NCBI GenBank assembly: GCA_034509925.1 | Contig: CM067529.1 | Span: forward strand, 12,251,001-12,315,000 | Length of the DNA: 64,000 bases | Direction of reading: 5' to 3' | Source of the DNA: Hirudinaria manillensis | Lineage: Eukaryota; Annelida; Clitellata; Hirudinida; Hirudinidae | Shown: positions 1-10,942 of the stretch, in pieces | Position numbering within the stretch: position 1 is the first letter of the stretch | How the letters are laid out: the number at the start of each line of letters is the position of its first letter | Program-made: the position numbers and the translations under genes | Notes under the pieces: model-generated | Databases searched by the model: none | Told to the model about the DNA's origin: nothing | What the model saw: only the letters and a program-made list of their open reading frames with translations

Positions 1-900
1 AATTAATTAATTAATTATGAAATAAATAGAAAATATAAATTTTAGTTCAATTTGTGTAAAACGCTAGCAATCGTTTATTTTAAAACAATGGTAATGGTTT
101 ATTTTAAAAGTGGTAAAATACAGCCTGCATGGCGTTACTCATTACGGAGGTTCCATGTTTGTAGATATTGCCACATGGCACTATTTAAGAAATATTTAAT
201 AAAATTATGTTTCGATATTCTCCGAACCTGAGCTTATTGATTGGTAAATTAGTTTTAATAACAAACTTTCGGTTGACGCTCAGAAACTGTGTTGGGGTAC
301 ACTCGTACACCCCCTTTTTGACTGAATCAGGAAGTTGTATTATCTTGGCATCCAAGGGTGAAAAGCTAAATCTGTCTTCCTATATGAGCCAGTGGATGTG
401 ATCAGTGGCGGAGTCATGCAACTATTCTTTATTTAAATGCCAAGACCCAAATTGGTGATACTTTAAATCATTTAAAGTTGTCACATTATCTAAACGCAAT
501 ATTATCTGAGTAAATAAATTTATTTAAATATTTTAGGGTATAAATTCACAATACCAAGTCATGAACGATTATTTTTATTAAAAAAATTATTCTAAATAAA
601 ACAATTTATTTTTTAAATAAAATTTAAAATAAACAATTTAGAACGAAATAAATAAACATTTTGAATAAAAACGCGTGATGTCTATTTATAAATACGGAAC
701 ATCCGAGCATCATACAACTTTCGACTATTTTTAATAACCGAACACTAGGTTTTAATTACATTATTTTAAATTATTTTATTAATAAATTAAATACAAACAT
801 CAGCAACATTTATTAGTAAAATTCACCTAGAAATAAATTCTAAATCAAATTGCTATTCAGACGAGCCGAATAAAGCAGACATGAGGAGATGAACCAACCT
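1..900. other. AT-rich upstream region, no gene seen
   Basis: This stretch upstream of INSIG is very AT-rich, with runs of TTAA, AATTAA and AATAAA-like words. The only open frame (207-401) is short, has no recognisable protein similarity and no convincing splice context, so I do not call it a gene. I see no RNA gene or mobile element here. Confidence 0.5.
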
Positions 901-913
901 AAATTCTCGATCG

Positions 914-945
914 CTGATTGGTCGAAAAAACTCACGCCAGGTGAC
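914..945 (+). promoter_or_regulatory. Candidate NF-Y / SREBP-type promoter element of INSIG
   Basis: An inverted CCAAT box (GATTGGT, 916-922) is followed about ten bases later by CTCACGCCAG (931-940), which matches the sterol regulatory element consensus ATCACCCCAC at 7 of 10 positions, and then by an E-box-like CAGGTGA. It lies about 60 bases upstream of a TATA box. Mammalian INSIG1 is a known SREBP target with this type of architecture. That the site works here is inference from a degenerate match. Confidence 0.35.
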
Positions 946-1001
946 CGCTATCTTACGATGTAAGCAGATAGGTTTGCGGTCAAATAATTTTTTTCTTTCG
1001 C

Positions 1002-1010
1002 CTATAAAAG
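1002..1010 (+). promoter_or_regulatory. TATA box of INSIG
   Basis: CTATAAAAG is a near-consensus TATA box. It predicts a transcription start near 1030-1040 and a 5' untranslated leader of about 350 bases before the INSIG start codon at 1390. Confidence 0.5.
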
Positions 1011-1389
1011 GGAACTGGTCCTGATTCAAAAGATTTCCAATTTTCTTTTTACGGAGGCATTTGTTATTGGTCGGTTGCGACAGTTTTTCCAGACGATATT
1101 TGACTCAGGCTCGAAGATTGCCGGTGGTTTTTTTTGTGACTGAAACAAAATTAACTTTGGCTTATCATCTGCTCGAGAACTTCACGTTTATTCCTTCGAA
1201 ATTAGTTATCTGGACTTTTCGAGTCGTTTGCTTGTGCTTGTGTTATTGTGAAGGCAGATTTGAATCAAATCTAGAAAGAAGAGTCGAAAACTTTGAAAAA
1301 GTGCAAAAGACAACTTAAACAGCTACATCTGTTAGAAAGACAATCAACTAGTAACGAGAATCTCATCAAATAGTCTTGAAGTCCAAAGA

Positions 1390-4300
1390 ATGAACTGCAT
1401 CACAAAATTGCTTGCCTTTCGAGGGGCTCTCCTGTTTGTCGTCGGAGTTTTATTCTCTGTGGTCCTTGAACTGTTGAGAGTTCAGAGGCAGGTCAACTTC
1501 TTCCCAGCATTTCTTCAAAGACACACCATGGACTCTTCCTGGTGGATAACCATCGTATGCGGTGCTACGGCGAGTGAGTAGATGTTGATGCCAGCCTGAT
1601 GTTTATTTTATCAAATTATTAATTTAACCAAATAATTAATAAATTAACTGAATGATTAATTAATTAATTTAATCAAATGATTAATTTATACAATTTCAAT
1701 TGTTTTGGTTCTAGCAATAGTTGGCAAAGTTTGCTTTAGCTAATGACTTTTGTTTTGTTTTTATTTTTAATGCTTTTCATTAATCATGCAACATCTGTTA
1801 CTTCAATATCTTCAAGTGTGATTTTATGATTAGCATGCAAAAAACATATTTGGCTCTGTCAATAATAACCTCCATTGACTTCATTTAAATGTCTTATCAT
1901 CATTTGAGTCCACGATTACAGTTGCTTTCTAAGATTTTATTTTAACAAATGCCTGCATGCAAAAATTCAACGCTGCCAATGTCTCCCGGATCAAATGCCA
2001 GAAAATGTACTTTATAAACATTAACTTATAAATTATTAAATTACATTATAATAAAGTTATTATTAATAAACATTATATAAGCATTAACTGACATTAAATT
2101 ATAAATTCTTTTATTATAAATGATAAATTACACATTCTTTAATTAAGTACTAATCCATCAAATTACCCTCTAACCCCACCTCCAGCTATTGTCGGACTCC
2201 TCTACCCATACCTGGACAAACACTTTGGGGAGAGGCAGTTGAAGAAGCAGGAATGGTCGAGTGTCATGAGATGCGTCGCCATCTTCGTAGGAATCAACCA
2301 CGCCAGTGCTGTATCCTTGATGTGAATGTCAATTCCATTTTAAATTAATTATTTTATTTATTTATTTATTTATTTTTATTTAAATGATGAGATATTAAAG
2401 AGACTGAGATATTGAAATTAGTCGGGACAGATTACAGGAAAACAATAGCTGGGATAGTAAGAGTCCTAAATACATAAATTTAAGGCATTGCAGATTCTTA
2501 AGTATAAAATGAAGTATCTATGAAGAGAAGCACTTATCAATGGTTTTATAATAGGATTAACAATCATCAGTAATTGGTAATTATTGGTTAATGTTAATAC
2601 TATTAATGACAGTATAAGCTACTATATCAGTAAGAGTATGTTTGAGGAACAGCACAAAGATTGAGCCAATCAAATCAATGCCCAAAGGGTACGAACTCCA
2701 CCCATGTTTCCTTAACTCCTCCCCTCTTCTAGAAAATCAACTTCTCCAGTGACCTCCAGCTCTCCTTGACCCTGGTGGCCCTGTCCTTTGGCCTGTGGTG
2801 GCTCTTTGACCGATCCAGGGGCGGATTCGTGCTCGGGGTTTCCATAGCGATGCTGTCCTTTCTCGTCTGCCAGCTACTCATCTATCAGGGAATATACAGG
2901 TTGGTACTTGGATGGATGGATGGATGGATGGATGGATGGATGGATGGGTGGGTGGGTGGATGGATGGATGGGTGGGTGGGTGGGTGGGTGGATGGTTGAA
3001 TTGCCATGGTTTGCTTGGGATGATTATTATTATTATTATATTTTTATTATAATGTATCTATCTTTTTAATTTTATTCTTTAACATCTTTATCACATTAAT
3101 TTATCAGCAATGGTGACAACTAATGCCACTAATCATTACTGTGATTTAATTCTGAAAATGTAGTTATTGGTCCGTGATAAAGTTATAATTTCGATAAATT
3201 AGCCTTAATAGCAGAATGTAAGAAATTTGGTATTAGGATATTTCTAAAATCTAGCCTGAGTATTATGTTTGCATTATGTTCTAAGGAAAGAATGTGTGAC
3301 TGCACTGAGTGGTAGGGGTTCAGAATCCATGGCTTATCTTTTAAAAGATTATGATTTGATTAATTGGTTCTCTTAACTTGCACTGAACTTCATGATTGGA
3401 CTGTCATTTGTCACTCAGGACATTAACTCATGGTATTAAATATGTGCTGTACTATATATATATACTGTCATCACGCTTCCAATATATCAGAGGTTCTACT
3501 TTGGCTGATTTAAAGGCTGAAATGTTGGTATATAGATTTAGTAAATTAATTGAAAAACTATATCGTCTAATGATGCTTGACATATCGCAGTGAGAACAGG
3601 TACAAGATGCATTAAAACATACAACTTATAATATAAACTTATTCAGCTTTAAACAAACCAATTACAATAGCTTCCACAAGGAGTATATATGTATATTAGA
3701 ATATAGGAAATTAGAAAATTATATGGTTATGTATGCTATGAATGTTTTTATGATGGTTAATTCATGCATTCCATGTATTTCCTTGAACTGATGATGCATT
3801 TTTATATATCTTTTATCTCTATGGACTTGTAGGATTAAACTATTAGAGAGTTCACTATTATAAATAAACTATTAAGTATTCTTATTATTATTACCATAAT
3901 AATAATAATAATAATAATTATTATTATTGTTTTATTATTATATAATATTATTATTTATATCAACTACAGGTACACGAGTCCTGACTTTTCCTATTTCAAG
4001 TCATGGCTTCCCTGCATCTTCTTCTCAGGTGGAGTCACAATTGGAAAGATTGGCAGGCAGCTGGCACAGGTTCTTGGAGTGCTATTTTTATACGATGGTG
4101 ATGATGATGATGATGGGATTGGTTAATTGATAATTAATTATAATAATGTAAAAATAGGGCAAGAAGTAGAGATTGAAATAATTTATTATTATTATTGGTT
4201 GGGGTTTAGGCTTAAGTTAATCTGTTTTTGAATTGTAAGAAGTAATTTTCTCAGGGATATTAAAAGGTCACTGAAATATATTCTCAATAAATAAATAAAT

Positions 4301-4559
4301 AAGAAAAAACTGGAGGAATTTGTTTTTTATTTCTAAGTTCATATTAATGAACGATGTCATGTATAGCCTAGGCTATAGCCAATCAGTAGATAGTTATAAT
4401 AGTTATGATCTATATTAAATATGAGTCATGGCTTTGAGTAACTGTACTTATTCTGAACTTATACTTATATTGTACTACTATCATTTCCAGCAGTACGATC
4501 CTGAAGAGTGTTCCTCATCGCAGCACGAGGGCGATCTGTTGAAAGAACACCAGGATTAG
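1390..4559 (+). CDS. INSIG: INSIG (insulin-induced gene) ER sterol-sensing membrane protein, 5 exons
   Basis: INSIG proteins sit in the ER membrane, bind oxysterols, hold SCAP-SREBP in the ER and promote HMG-CoA reductase degradation. Coding exons are 1390-1573, 2186-2310, 2733-2899, 3970-4069 and 4491-4559; phases agree throughout and give 214 residues, against 225 for human INSIG2. Family signatures are clear: [16 protein letters not shown] near the start, [55 protein letters not shown], and [18 protein letters not shown] followed by [13 protein letters not shown]. The Asp of TSPDF corresponds to the residue needed for SCAP binding in mammalian INSIG1. About six hydrophobic segments are visible, as expected. 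The C-terminus ends KEHQD, like the KSHQE end of INSIG2. Microsatellites lie inside introns 3 and 4, close to the donors. Assigning it to INSIG1 or INSIG2 is not meaningful outside vertebrates. Confidence 0.95.
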
Positions 4560-6180
4560 TCAGCCAATCACTACTGACCTTTCTTTCCCCCGACCTTCGA
4601 CTTGACCCGAATTAGGATTCGTCTCCTGCGTGAACCGACCCAGATACATCTCATCCTCCAGATCCTTCCAAGATGACCTATTTTATGGGAGTCATATAAG
4701 ATGCTATGTTTTTCTTTCTTTTTTTTTTTATTTATTTCCAAGTTGTTTTTGTTTCTGGTTTCCGAGACCTTTTTTTGTTGTTGGTGGTGCAGGCAATGAA
4801 TGGATGTTTGAATGTTGAAATTGATGAGGACCGACACTAATAAAACTGCTACTGCTGTGATGGCGATGGTGATGATGATGATGGTTGAGAATTTGGGAGG
4901 TTATGATGATAGTGGCAGTTATTGATAGTGAGAGAAGTGAGTGCTTCACTTTTTTTTATTATGTTCTGGCTCATTTGTGACTTAACAGATGGATTTGTTT
5001 GTTTGCTTGTTTGTTTTGTTTGGATCTCTAAGTCACTGTAGGATTTTAAGTATCATCATCATCAATACTGAAAGTGATGATGATGATAGCACCTTGGATG
5101 GTTACAAGTTGGTTGACAGTCAGTAATCATGTGATGTAAATGAGTCATCATTATCATCATCATAAAGTGATGCCCTCTGTTGGGCATTTTTGAAAAGGTT
5201 CAATGTTATTTATGAACTTTTTTGAACTTCTTCTTGTGTTTCTGTGTATCTAGTTTTGTTGTTGTTTTTGTTGTGTTTCTATGTGTTGTTGTTGTGTGTG
5301 TGTGTGTGTTGGCTTTTATTGGCATGTTATCAATTAACGATTTAATATTCCTCCGTTTTGTTCCACTCCGAGCTGTCATCTGCAATCGTCTCCATTTTTT
5401 TGCAGTCAACAACTTTTACAGGAAAGTGCCAAACTGCATTACTGCATTGCATCACACAACAACAAGAGCAATAACACTGCTACAATGTTGCTTCCAATCA
5501 AGAACTAGAAGCTTGATAGTGCACCTTCTGGCAGTTCTGGTATCTCCTATATGGCATGTTGTGGTTCTAATTGTTGTTGTGTTTTTTGTATCTCCTGTAT
5601 GGTTGTATTTCCCACATGTTGTGGTTCTTGATGTTGTTGTGTCTGGTTTGTCGTGTTTTGGGTTCTGACTGCCAATGCAAAGGGTTTTATCTTCTCGAAA
5701 TGCAAGAATCGAATGCAGTTCCTTCTGATTGTTCTTTCAACTCAGAGGTTTTCCTTATTTGTGGACAGATTGTTGCTGTTGTGGTTGTTGTTGTTGCTGA
5801 TGTTGCATTGGGATCTACTGGAATGCTGTCAGAGAAGGCAATAATTGCATCAAAAATCAGGTGCTCGGGTTTTTTTAAATTTTGTTTTTGGTCCTTCCCC
5901 TCTTCGTTGGTTGGATTATCGTTGTTTACGTTCCGATTTTTAAGTTTTACCGATGTCCACACACTGCCAGTGTGTGTGTGCATGTGTGTGTGTGTGTGGA
6001 GATCAGGGCCCTGTAAATATAAAAGACTACATCCATGTGATTGCTCGTTTGGCCTGTTGATTTGGATTCCTTATTTTTAAAAAAAGAAAAAATAAATTCA
6101 TTTGTTCTTGGCACGAGTGACATTTTTTTTTGACACATGAGCAGGGTTCATGCTTCTGTGCCTCTAGTGAGGAATTAATA
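4560..6180 (+). other. INSIG 3' flank, probably 3' untranslated region
   Basis: This is low-complexity sequence rich in T, GT and TTG runs with no recognisable exon. Long open frames across 5222-6080 are made of Val, Leu, Phe and Cys from TTG/TGT repeats and look spurious. AATAAA-like signals occur near 6089 and 6177. It is best read as INSIG 3' UTR and downstream DNA. Confidence 0.4.
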
Positions 6181-8558
6181 AAAATTCATTAATTTAGAAT
6201 TACAATTAATTAATTTTATTAATTAATTTAGGTTAATAACCTAAAATGTTTATTACATTGCATTACAAATTTGGTGCTGAATCACCCAAGTGCTGCAAAA
6301 TGTTTTAGTTAAAATATTAAGGCATTAAGGATATGTTGGATGCTCTGAGAAGGACCCTTTAAGAAGGAATTTATTGCCCGTGAATTTATTTACAATCGAG
6401 GTAAATTAATCTTTAATTTGAAATAATTCAAAGTAATTGCAGGTTAAGTTAATCGGAACGAACAGAAGCAGAAGGACAGTCACGCCCGAGCGAACGTCTC
6501 GGGTTGATTTCAGATTTGCATAGAAAGTCGAAGTGCACTTTGCACGACTTTGCAAATGGTGGAACAACTTCGACACGATGAGTGTTCAACAGACGACCGT
6601 GAAATGATGGTTAGCCGTATAAATCTGTAATCGATCGTAAGATTTAAGAATGAAATATTCGAGTGATTAATGATCTAATTAACTGATAAATAAGATTTAA
6701 TGTGAGTAATTAAGCAAGAAAAGTGTGATTGGTGGGCAAGTTGCATCTTTAGCGGGCTTAGTGTTGGTGATTGTCATAAAATTAAAGATCAATCAGAACC
6801 TGGTTGACAAAACCATTCAATGCTTCAACCGATGCTTGATTTTGACAAAAATTCCGATCTAATGAGCCGACAGAAATAATAATCATTTTTATTTCTTAAA
6901 TTAACAATAATAACAAATTAATCCGATATTAGCCAGCAATGTCTGCTGTGAAGCCAAGGCCTGGTGTGGATGTGCTAATGCCTTAGGAACCACATGATGA
7001 TGATGATGACGACTACGATGATGAAAGAGGTAGCAACAGCAATGAATGTTGGCAAAACTACGTGGTCAGATAACGAAATGAAATAATCACATTCGGATCA
7101 CAATCAGGACAGGCAGTTATAAAAGTAATTTATGAATAATAAAATAAATAATTTAAAAGTTAATGAAGTTTCATAATTTCATTTCACCACGAGGAAGAGT
7201 AGAGGGATTGGTAATAAACAAACAAACAAATACATACAAATACAAATCAACAAAGCAGACATTGCCAAATGCAAAGCAGACCCGTCCTCAAATAGTTCAA
7301 CCCTTTAACTAATTTATATTAATAAAGATTAATAATAACTAATTTAATAATTAATTGAATTAATAATAACTACTTAATTATCAGCTTACTAAGCATTCTA
7401 AGGGCACAAAGTAATGCCAGCATCTCCATGGATACAAATACAAATTATAATTTCTCCGGAAGCATGAGTCACTTATTAGCAATAAGCTTATGTTTGGGAA
7501 GTCTTAGGCAGCCAATCGGAGGAGAGGGTTTTGTTGACGTCAGACGTTGTTAAAAGATGTTGAATGCATAATTGATATTTTAATATTAATAATAATAATA
7601 ATAAATAATAATGATTAATAATAATAATAAGTCATAATAATAATTAATAATAATAAATAATTAAAAATAATCAAAGCCAATAGAAATAATCGTTAAAAAT
7701 AAAAATAATAATTTCTCGCTTCAATTGGCAGATGATGAAGAACGAACGAGCTTAACGAAAACATTTAAAATTTAAAAAAAATTAAACGAAGAAATAAATA
7801 AAATCAATTAAATTACAATAATTTAATAAATAATACTTAAGAATTATCCTCCTCCTCATCTCGAACATGATTAAAACCAGCCTCACAAACAAACATACAT
7901 ACAAACAAACAACAACAACGTTGGCCAAAGATTTGCAACGGCAACATTAATATCATTGGAAAGCCGCGTTGGGAAAGTCCGAGAAAATAGGTTTAAAAAA
8001 ATGGTTAACATAAATAAATAAACCCCCAATGCATGGTAATTTAAAAGCCTGAATGCTTGGAATAATAACTGGTGATTGTAAATAATTAGTGGAAATTAAT
8101 TAAATTAAATATTTAAAATAATTTAAAATTGTGATAATGATATTAATATTATTATTATTATTATTATTATCATGATTATTATCATTATTGGAGCAAAAAG
8201 CAAGTGATAAGCAAAGATTACATTCCATTTATTAAAACTGAAAAACGCAAGAATTACTAATTAATGTACATTATAAATTAAAATAAATATTGGTTAATAT
8301 TATTATATTATAATTATTATTATTATTATTCATAATCATCATCAATACAACGATCAAACCTCGTCAAAAAGATAAATGCACTGCAGTAAAATCGCAAATG
8401 TAACAAAATCAATTCAAACGATCACGTTAACATGGCACGCTAACAGAAATAATTAACAAAAAATAATATTAATATTAATAATAATAACAAATTACAAAAT
8501 AATATGTTATAAATAATAATAATAATAATAATTACAAATTACAAACTAATATGTTATA

Positions 8559-8606
<48 letters not shown>

Positions 8607-8640
8607 CACAAATTACAAACTAATATGTTATTAGTAATAA
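6181..8640. other. Intergenic AT-rich DNA between convergent INSIG and VAMP7-like genes
   Basis: The region is dominated by AAT/TAA runs and AT-rich words with no open frame worth calling. A patch at about 6440-6620 is less AT-rich, and a palindromic CRE-like TGACGTCA lies near 7535. Part of it is probably 3' UTR of the minus-strand SNARE gene. I found no RNA gene or mobile element. Confidence 0.4.
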
Positions 8641-8802
8641 TAATAATAATAATTCGTTAATTAACTGCACAAAAAGCGGTAGAGCAAAATTGAATGAAAA
8701 CTAAAAAAGAAAAAAAAAGGTCGCGAGACCTTTTAACCACGAATGTAATCTCTCGAATCCTGTATAAATCGGCAGACCGCATTCTCTGACCTCCGTCCGT
8801 CC

Positions 8803-9603
8803 TCAAGGCACGGGGAGACGAGTGGTAGTGGTGGTGGTGGTGGTTGTGGTTGTGGTGGTAGTCGTAGTGGTGGTGGTGTCGGTGTGGACTGGCAGGACGC
8901 CAGTCGAGAAGAGGATGATGAGCACGAGGATGATGATGGCGATGATGACTGCCAGGCCCAGCGCGAGAACCATCCTCTTGTTCCTCCACCACATCTTGCG
9001 CTTCACCTTCTTCGCTGTCTTCTGGAAAGATGAGGCCTGGAGAAAGATGTTAGGATGTTAGGGAAAGGTGGATGGGTGGGTGGATGGATGGGTGGATGGA
9101 CGGACAATCATTTTAATGGTGGAATGATCCCTGCTGGAGACTGAAAAGAACGGATGTGCAGAAAGATTGAAATTATGTTAAAGTGAACAAACTCACACTA
9201 GCTTCAAGATCATTGGATTTGGCCATCAGATCTTCGATCCTGAAAGTTCAATCATTAATGTCATCATCAACATCATCATCGTCGTCGTCACCACAACCTC
9301 CATCATTGTTACCATAATCATCTTCACCAATACCCCTACCTTTGTCATCATTATCATCACCACCACCATCAACAACATCGACGTCGTCGTCGTCATCATC
9401 ATCACCTCTGTCCTCTCTCCAGCACAGCTTCAATGTTCCTGATCATAACCCCCTTGACATCATCCACCTGCGATTGAAGGACGGACACCTGGCCACCGGA
9501 GCGACCGCCATTGGCTGCGGACCCCATCAGAGAGTACTTCTCCTGATGATGATGATGATGATGGGGATTAGGTGAGATGGATAGATGGATGGTTCAATGG
9601 ATT

Positions 9604-9636
<33 letters not shown>

Positions 9637-10935
9637 ATGGATGGATGGATGGATGGATGGATGGATGGATGGACGGATGGATGGACGGACGGACGGATGA
9701 CTCAATGAAAGCATGTTATTAACAACGGAGCTGATTTAGATTTAAGACAATCATTGTTGGATGATGTTTATTGTTTATTGTTGTCAATGAATGATATCAT
9801 CATCAATGCAATCTTTGGTGATCTCATCATCACTACCACAAGTTATCATCATCATCATCATCATAATCATCCAAGGGAACAAAACGATCATCAGCATGAC
9901 CACAACCTTCATCATCATCATTATCATCATCAACAATAACCCACCGTGACAGAGGTGAGAGTGGGCCCGAACTCCCTATTGAATTCGTACTCCCCTGCAT
10001 GGAGGGCCCTGTGGACGAGATTGGTTGAGGTGAACTGTCTCTTGATCTGATGAAAGACGACATGAATGGATTATGAATAAATGAATTTTAATATAATGAA
10101 TTGAATTGATTATGAATAAATGAATTTTAATAAATAAAATAAATAAATAAATGTTAATAGATTAAAGAAATAAATATTAATTGATGTGATTAAATAAATT
10201 TTAATAGATACAAATGATTCCATAATCTAACTACCTAAAACAATTTGATTAATTCAAAGCCATATTTTGTAGTTATGGATTATTAGTTAGACAATCAAGT
10301 TATGGTTAGCAAGAATGCATTAACAAACAAATGCCATTGGCTCACCTCGCTGAGGAATTCAAAGGGCAGAGTCTTCCCTGCCTCTGAGATGCTGACACAA
10401 ATGTAGGTCAGGCCACTCTCTACTACCACATTGACGTTCATACTGGAAATGCCATCATCATCAGGAGTGAGTGAGTGAGTGAGTGAGTGAGTGAGTGAGT
10501 GAGTGAGTGAGTGAGTGAGTGAGTGAGTGAGTGAGTGAGTGAGTGAGTGAGTGAGTGAGTGAGTGAGTGAGTGAGTGAGTGAGTGAGTGAGTGAGTGAGT
10601 GAGTGAGTGAGTGAGTGAGTGAGTGAGTGAGTGAGTGAGTGAGTGAGTGAGTGAGTGAGTGAGTGAGTGAGTGAGTGAGTGAGTGAGTGAGTGAGTGAGT
10701 GAGTGAGTGAGTGAGTGAGTGAGTGAGTGAGTGAGTGAACAACCATCCATTAGGTGAAAAACCAAAGAACTCATTCTTACTTGCTGTTTGTAGTGTATGA
10801 TGTTTTGGCATTGCTTCCAACTGGAATGTTAGGCAGGATGCTGGAGACCAGGGACTGATAGTTGCTCTCTGAAGGTTCCTCATAAGAACAGAGGACTTTG
10901 CTGCCTCTGGCAATGGCTGAGTATTGTATGGACAT
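8803..10935 (-). CDS. Longin-type R-SNARE, VAMP7-like, with Thr-rich luminal tail, 6 exons
   Basis: This is a tail-anchored R-SNARE acting in fusion with endosomes, lysosomes or the plasma membrane. Coding exons in transcription order are 10935-10781, 10442-10346, 10046-9945, 9542-9406, 9239-9197 and 9036-8803; phases agree and give 255 residues (human VAMP7 is 220). Residues 1 to about 118 form a longin domain ([27 protein letters not shown] matches VAMP7 FNFLNEIKKRF). The SNARE motif runs from about 137 to 195 with the zero-layer Arg153 in [16 protein letters not shown] basic KMWWRNKR segment precedes the membrane anchor (about 200-221). Beyond it, an ACC repeat encodes 19 consecutive threonines and the protein ends RLPVP. 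A 5'-UTR acceptor lies about 30 bases before the ATG, so at least one non-coding upstream exon is likely. VAMP7 is the best family match; a lineage-specific longin VAMP is possible. Confidence 0.85.
9606..9699. repeat. (GGAT)n microsatellite in VAMP7-like intron 3
   Basis: Tandem GGAT units with a few GGAC variants lie inside intron 3 of the minus-strand SNARE gene, so the transcript carries (ATCC)n. Diverged GGTGGATG units also occur at 9068-9105 in intron 5. Confidence 0.9.
10465..10738. repeat. Long pure (TGAG)n tetranucleotide array
   Basis: About 274 bases of essentially uninterrupted TGAG (about 68 units) fill most of the 338-base intron 1 of the VAMP7-like gene. On the transcript strand it reads (CTCA)n, a pyrimidine-biased tract. 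Arrays of this length and purity are prone to length variation. The long Thr-His-Ser-Leu frames read through it are artefacts. Confidence 0.95.
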
Positions 10936-10942
10936 CTCTGAA

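Noticed and set aside
5222-6080. 148- and 169-codon hydrophobic plus-strand frames after INSIG
   Set aside because: Composition follows TTG/TGT/GTT low-complexity DNA, there is no family similarity, and the position fits INSIG 3' UTR.
10438-10913. Long minus-strand Leu-Thr-His-Ser repeat proteins
   Set aside because: They are translations of the pure TGAG array in three frames; the real exons on either side splice across it in phase.
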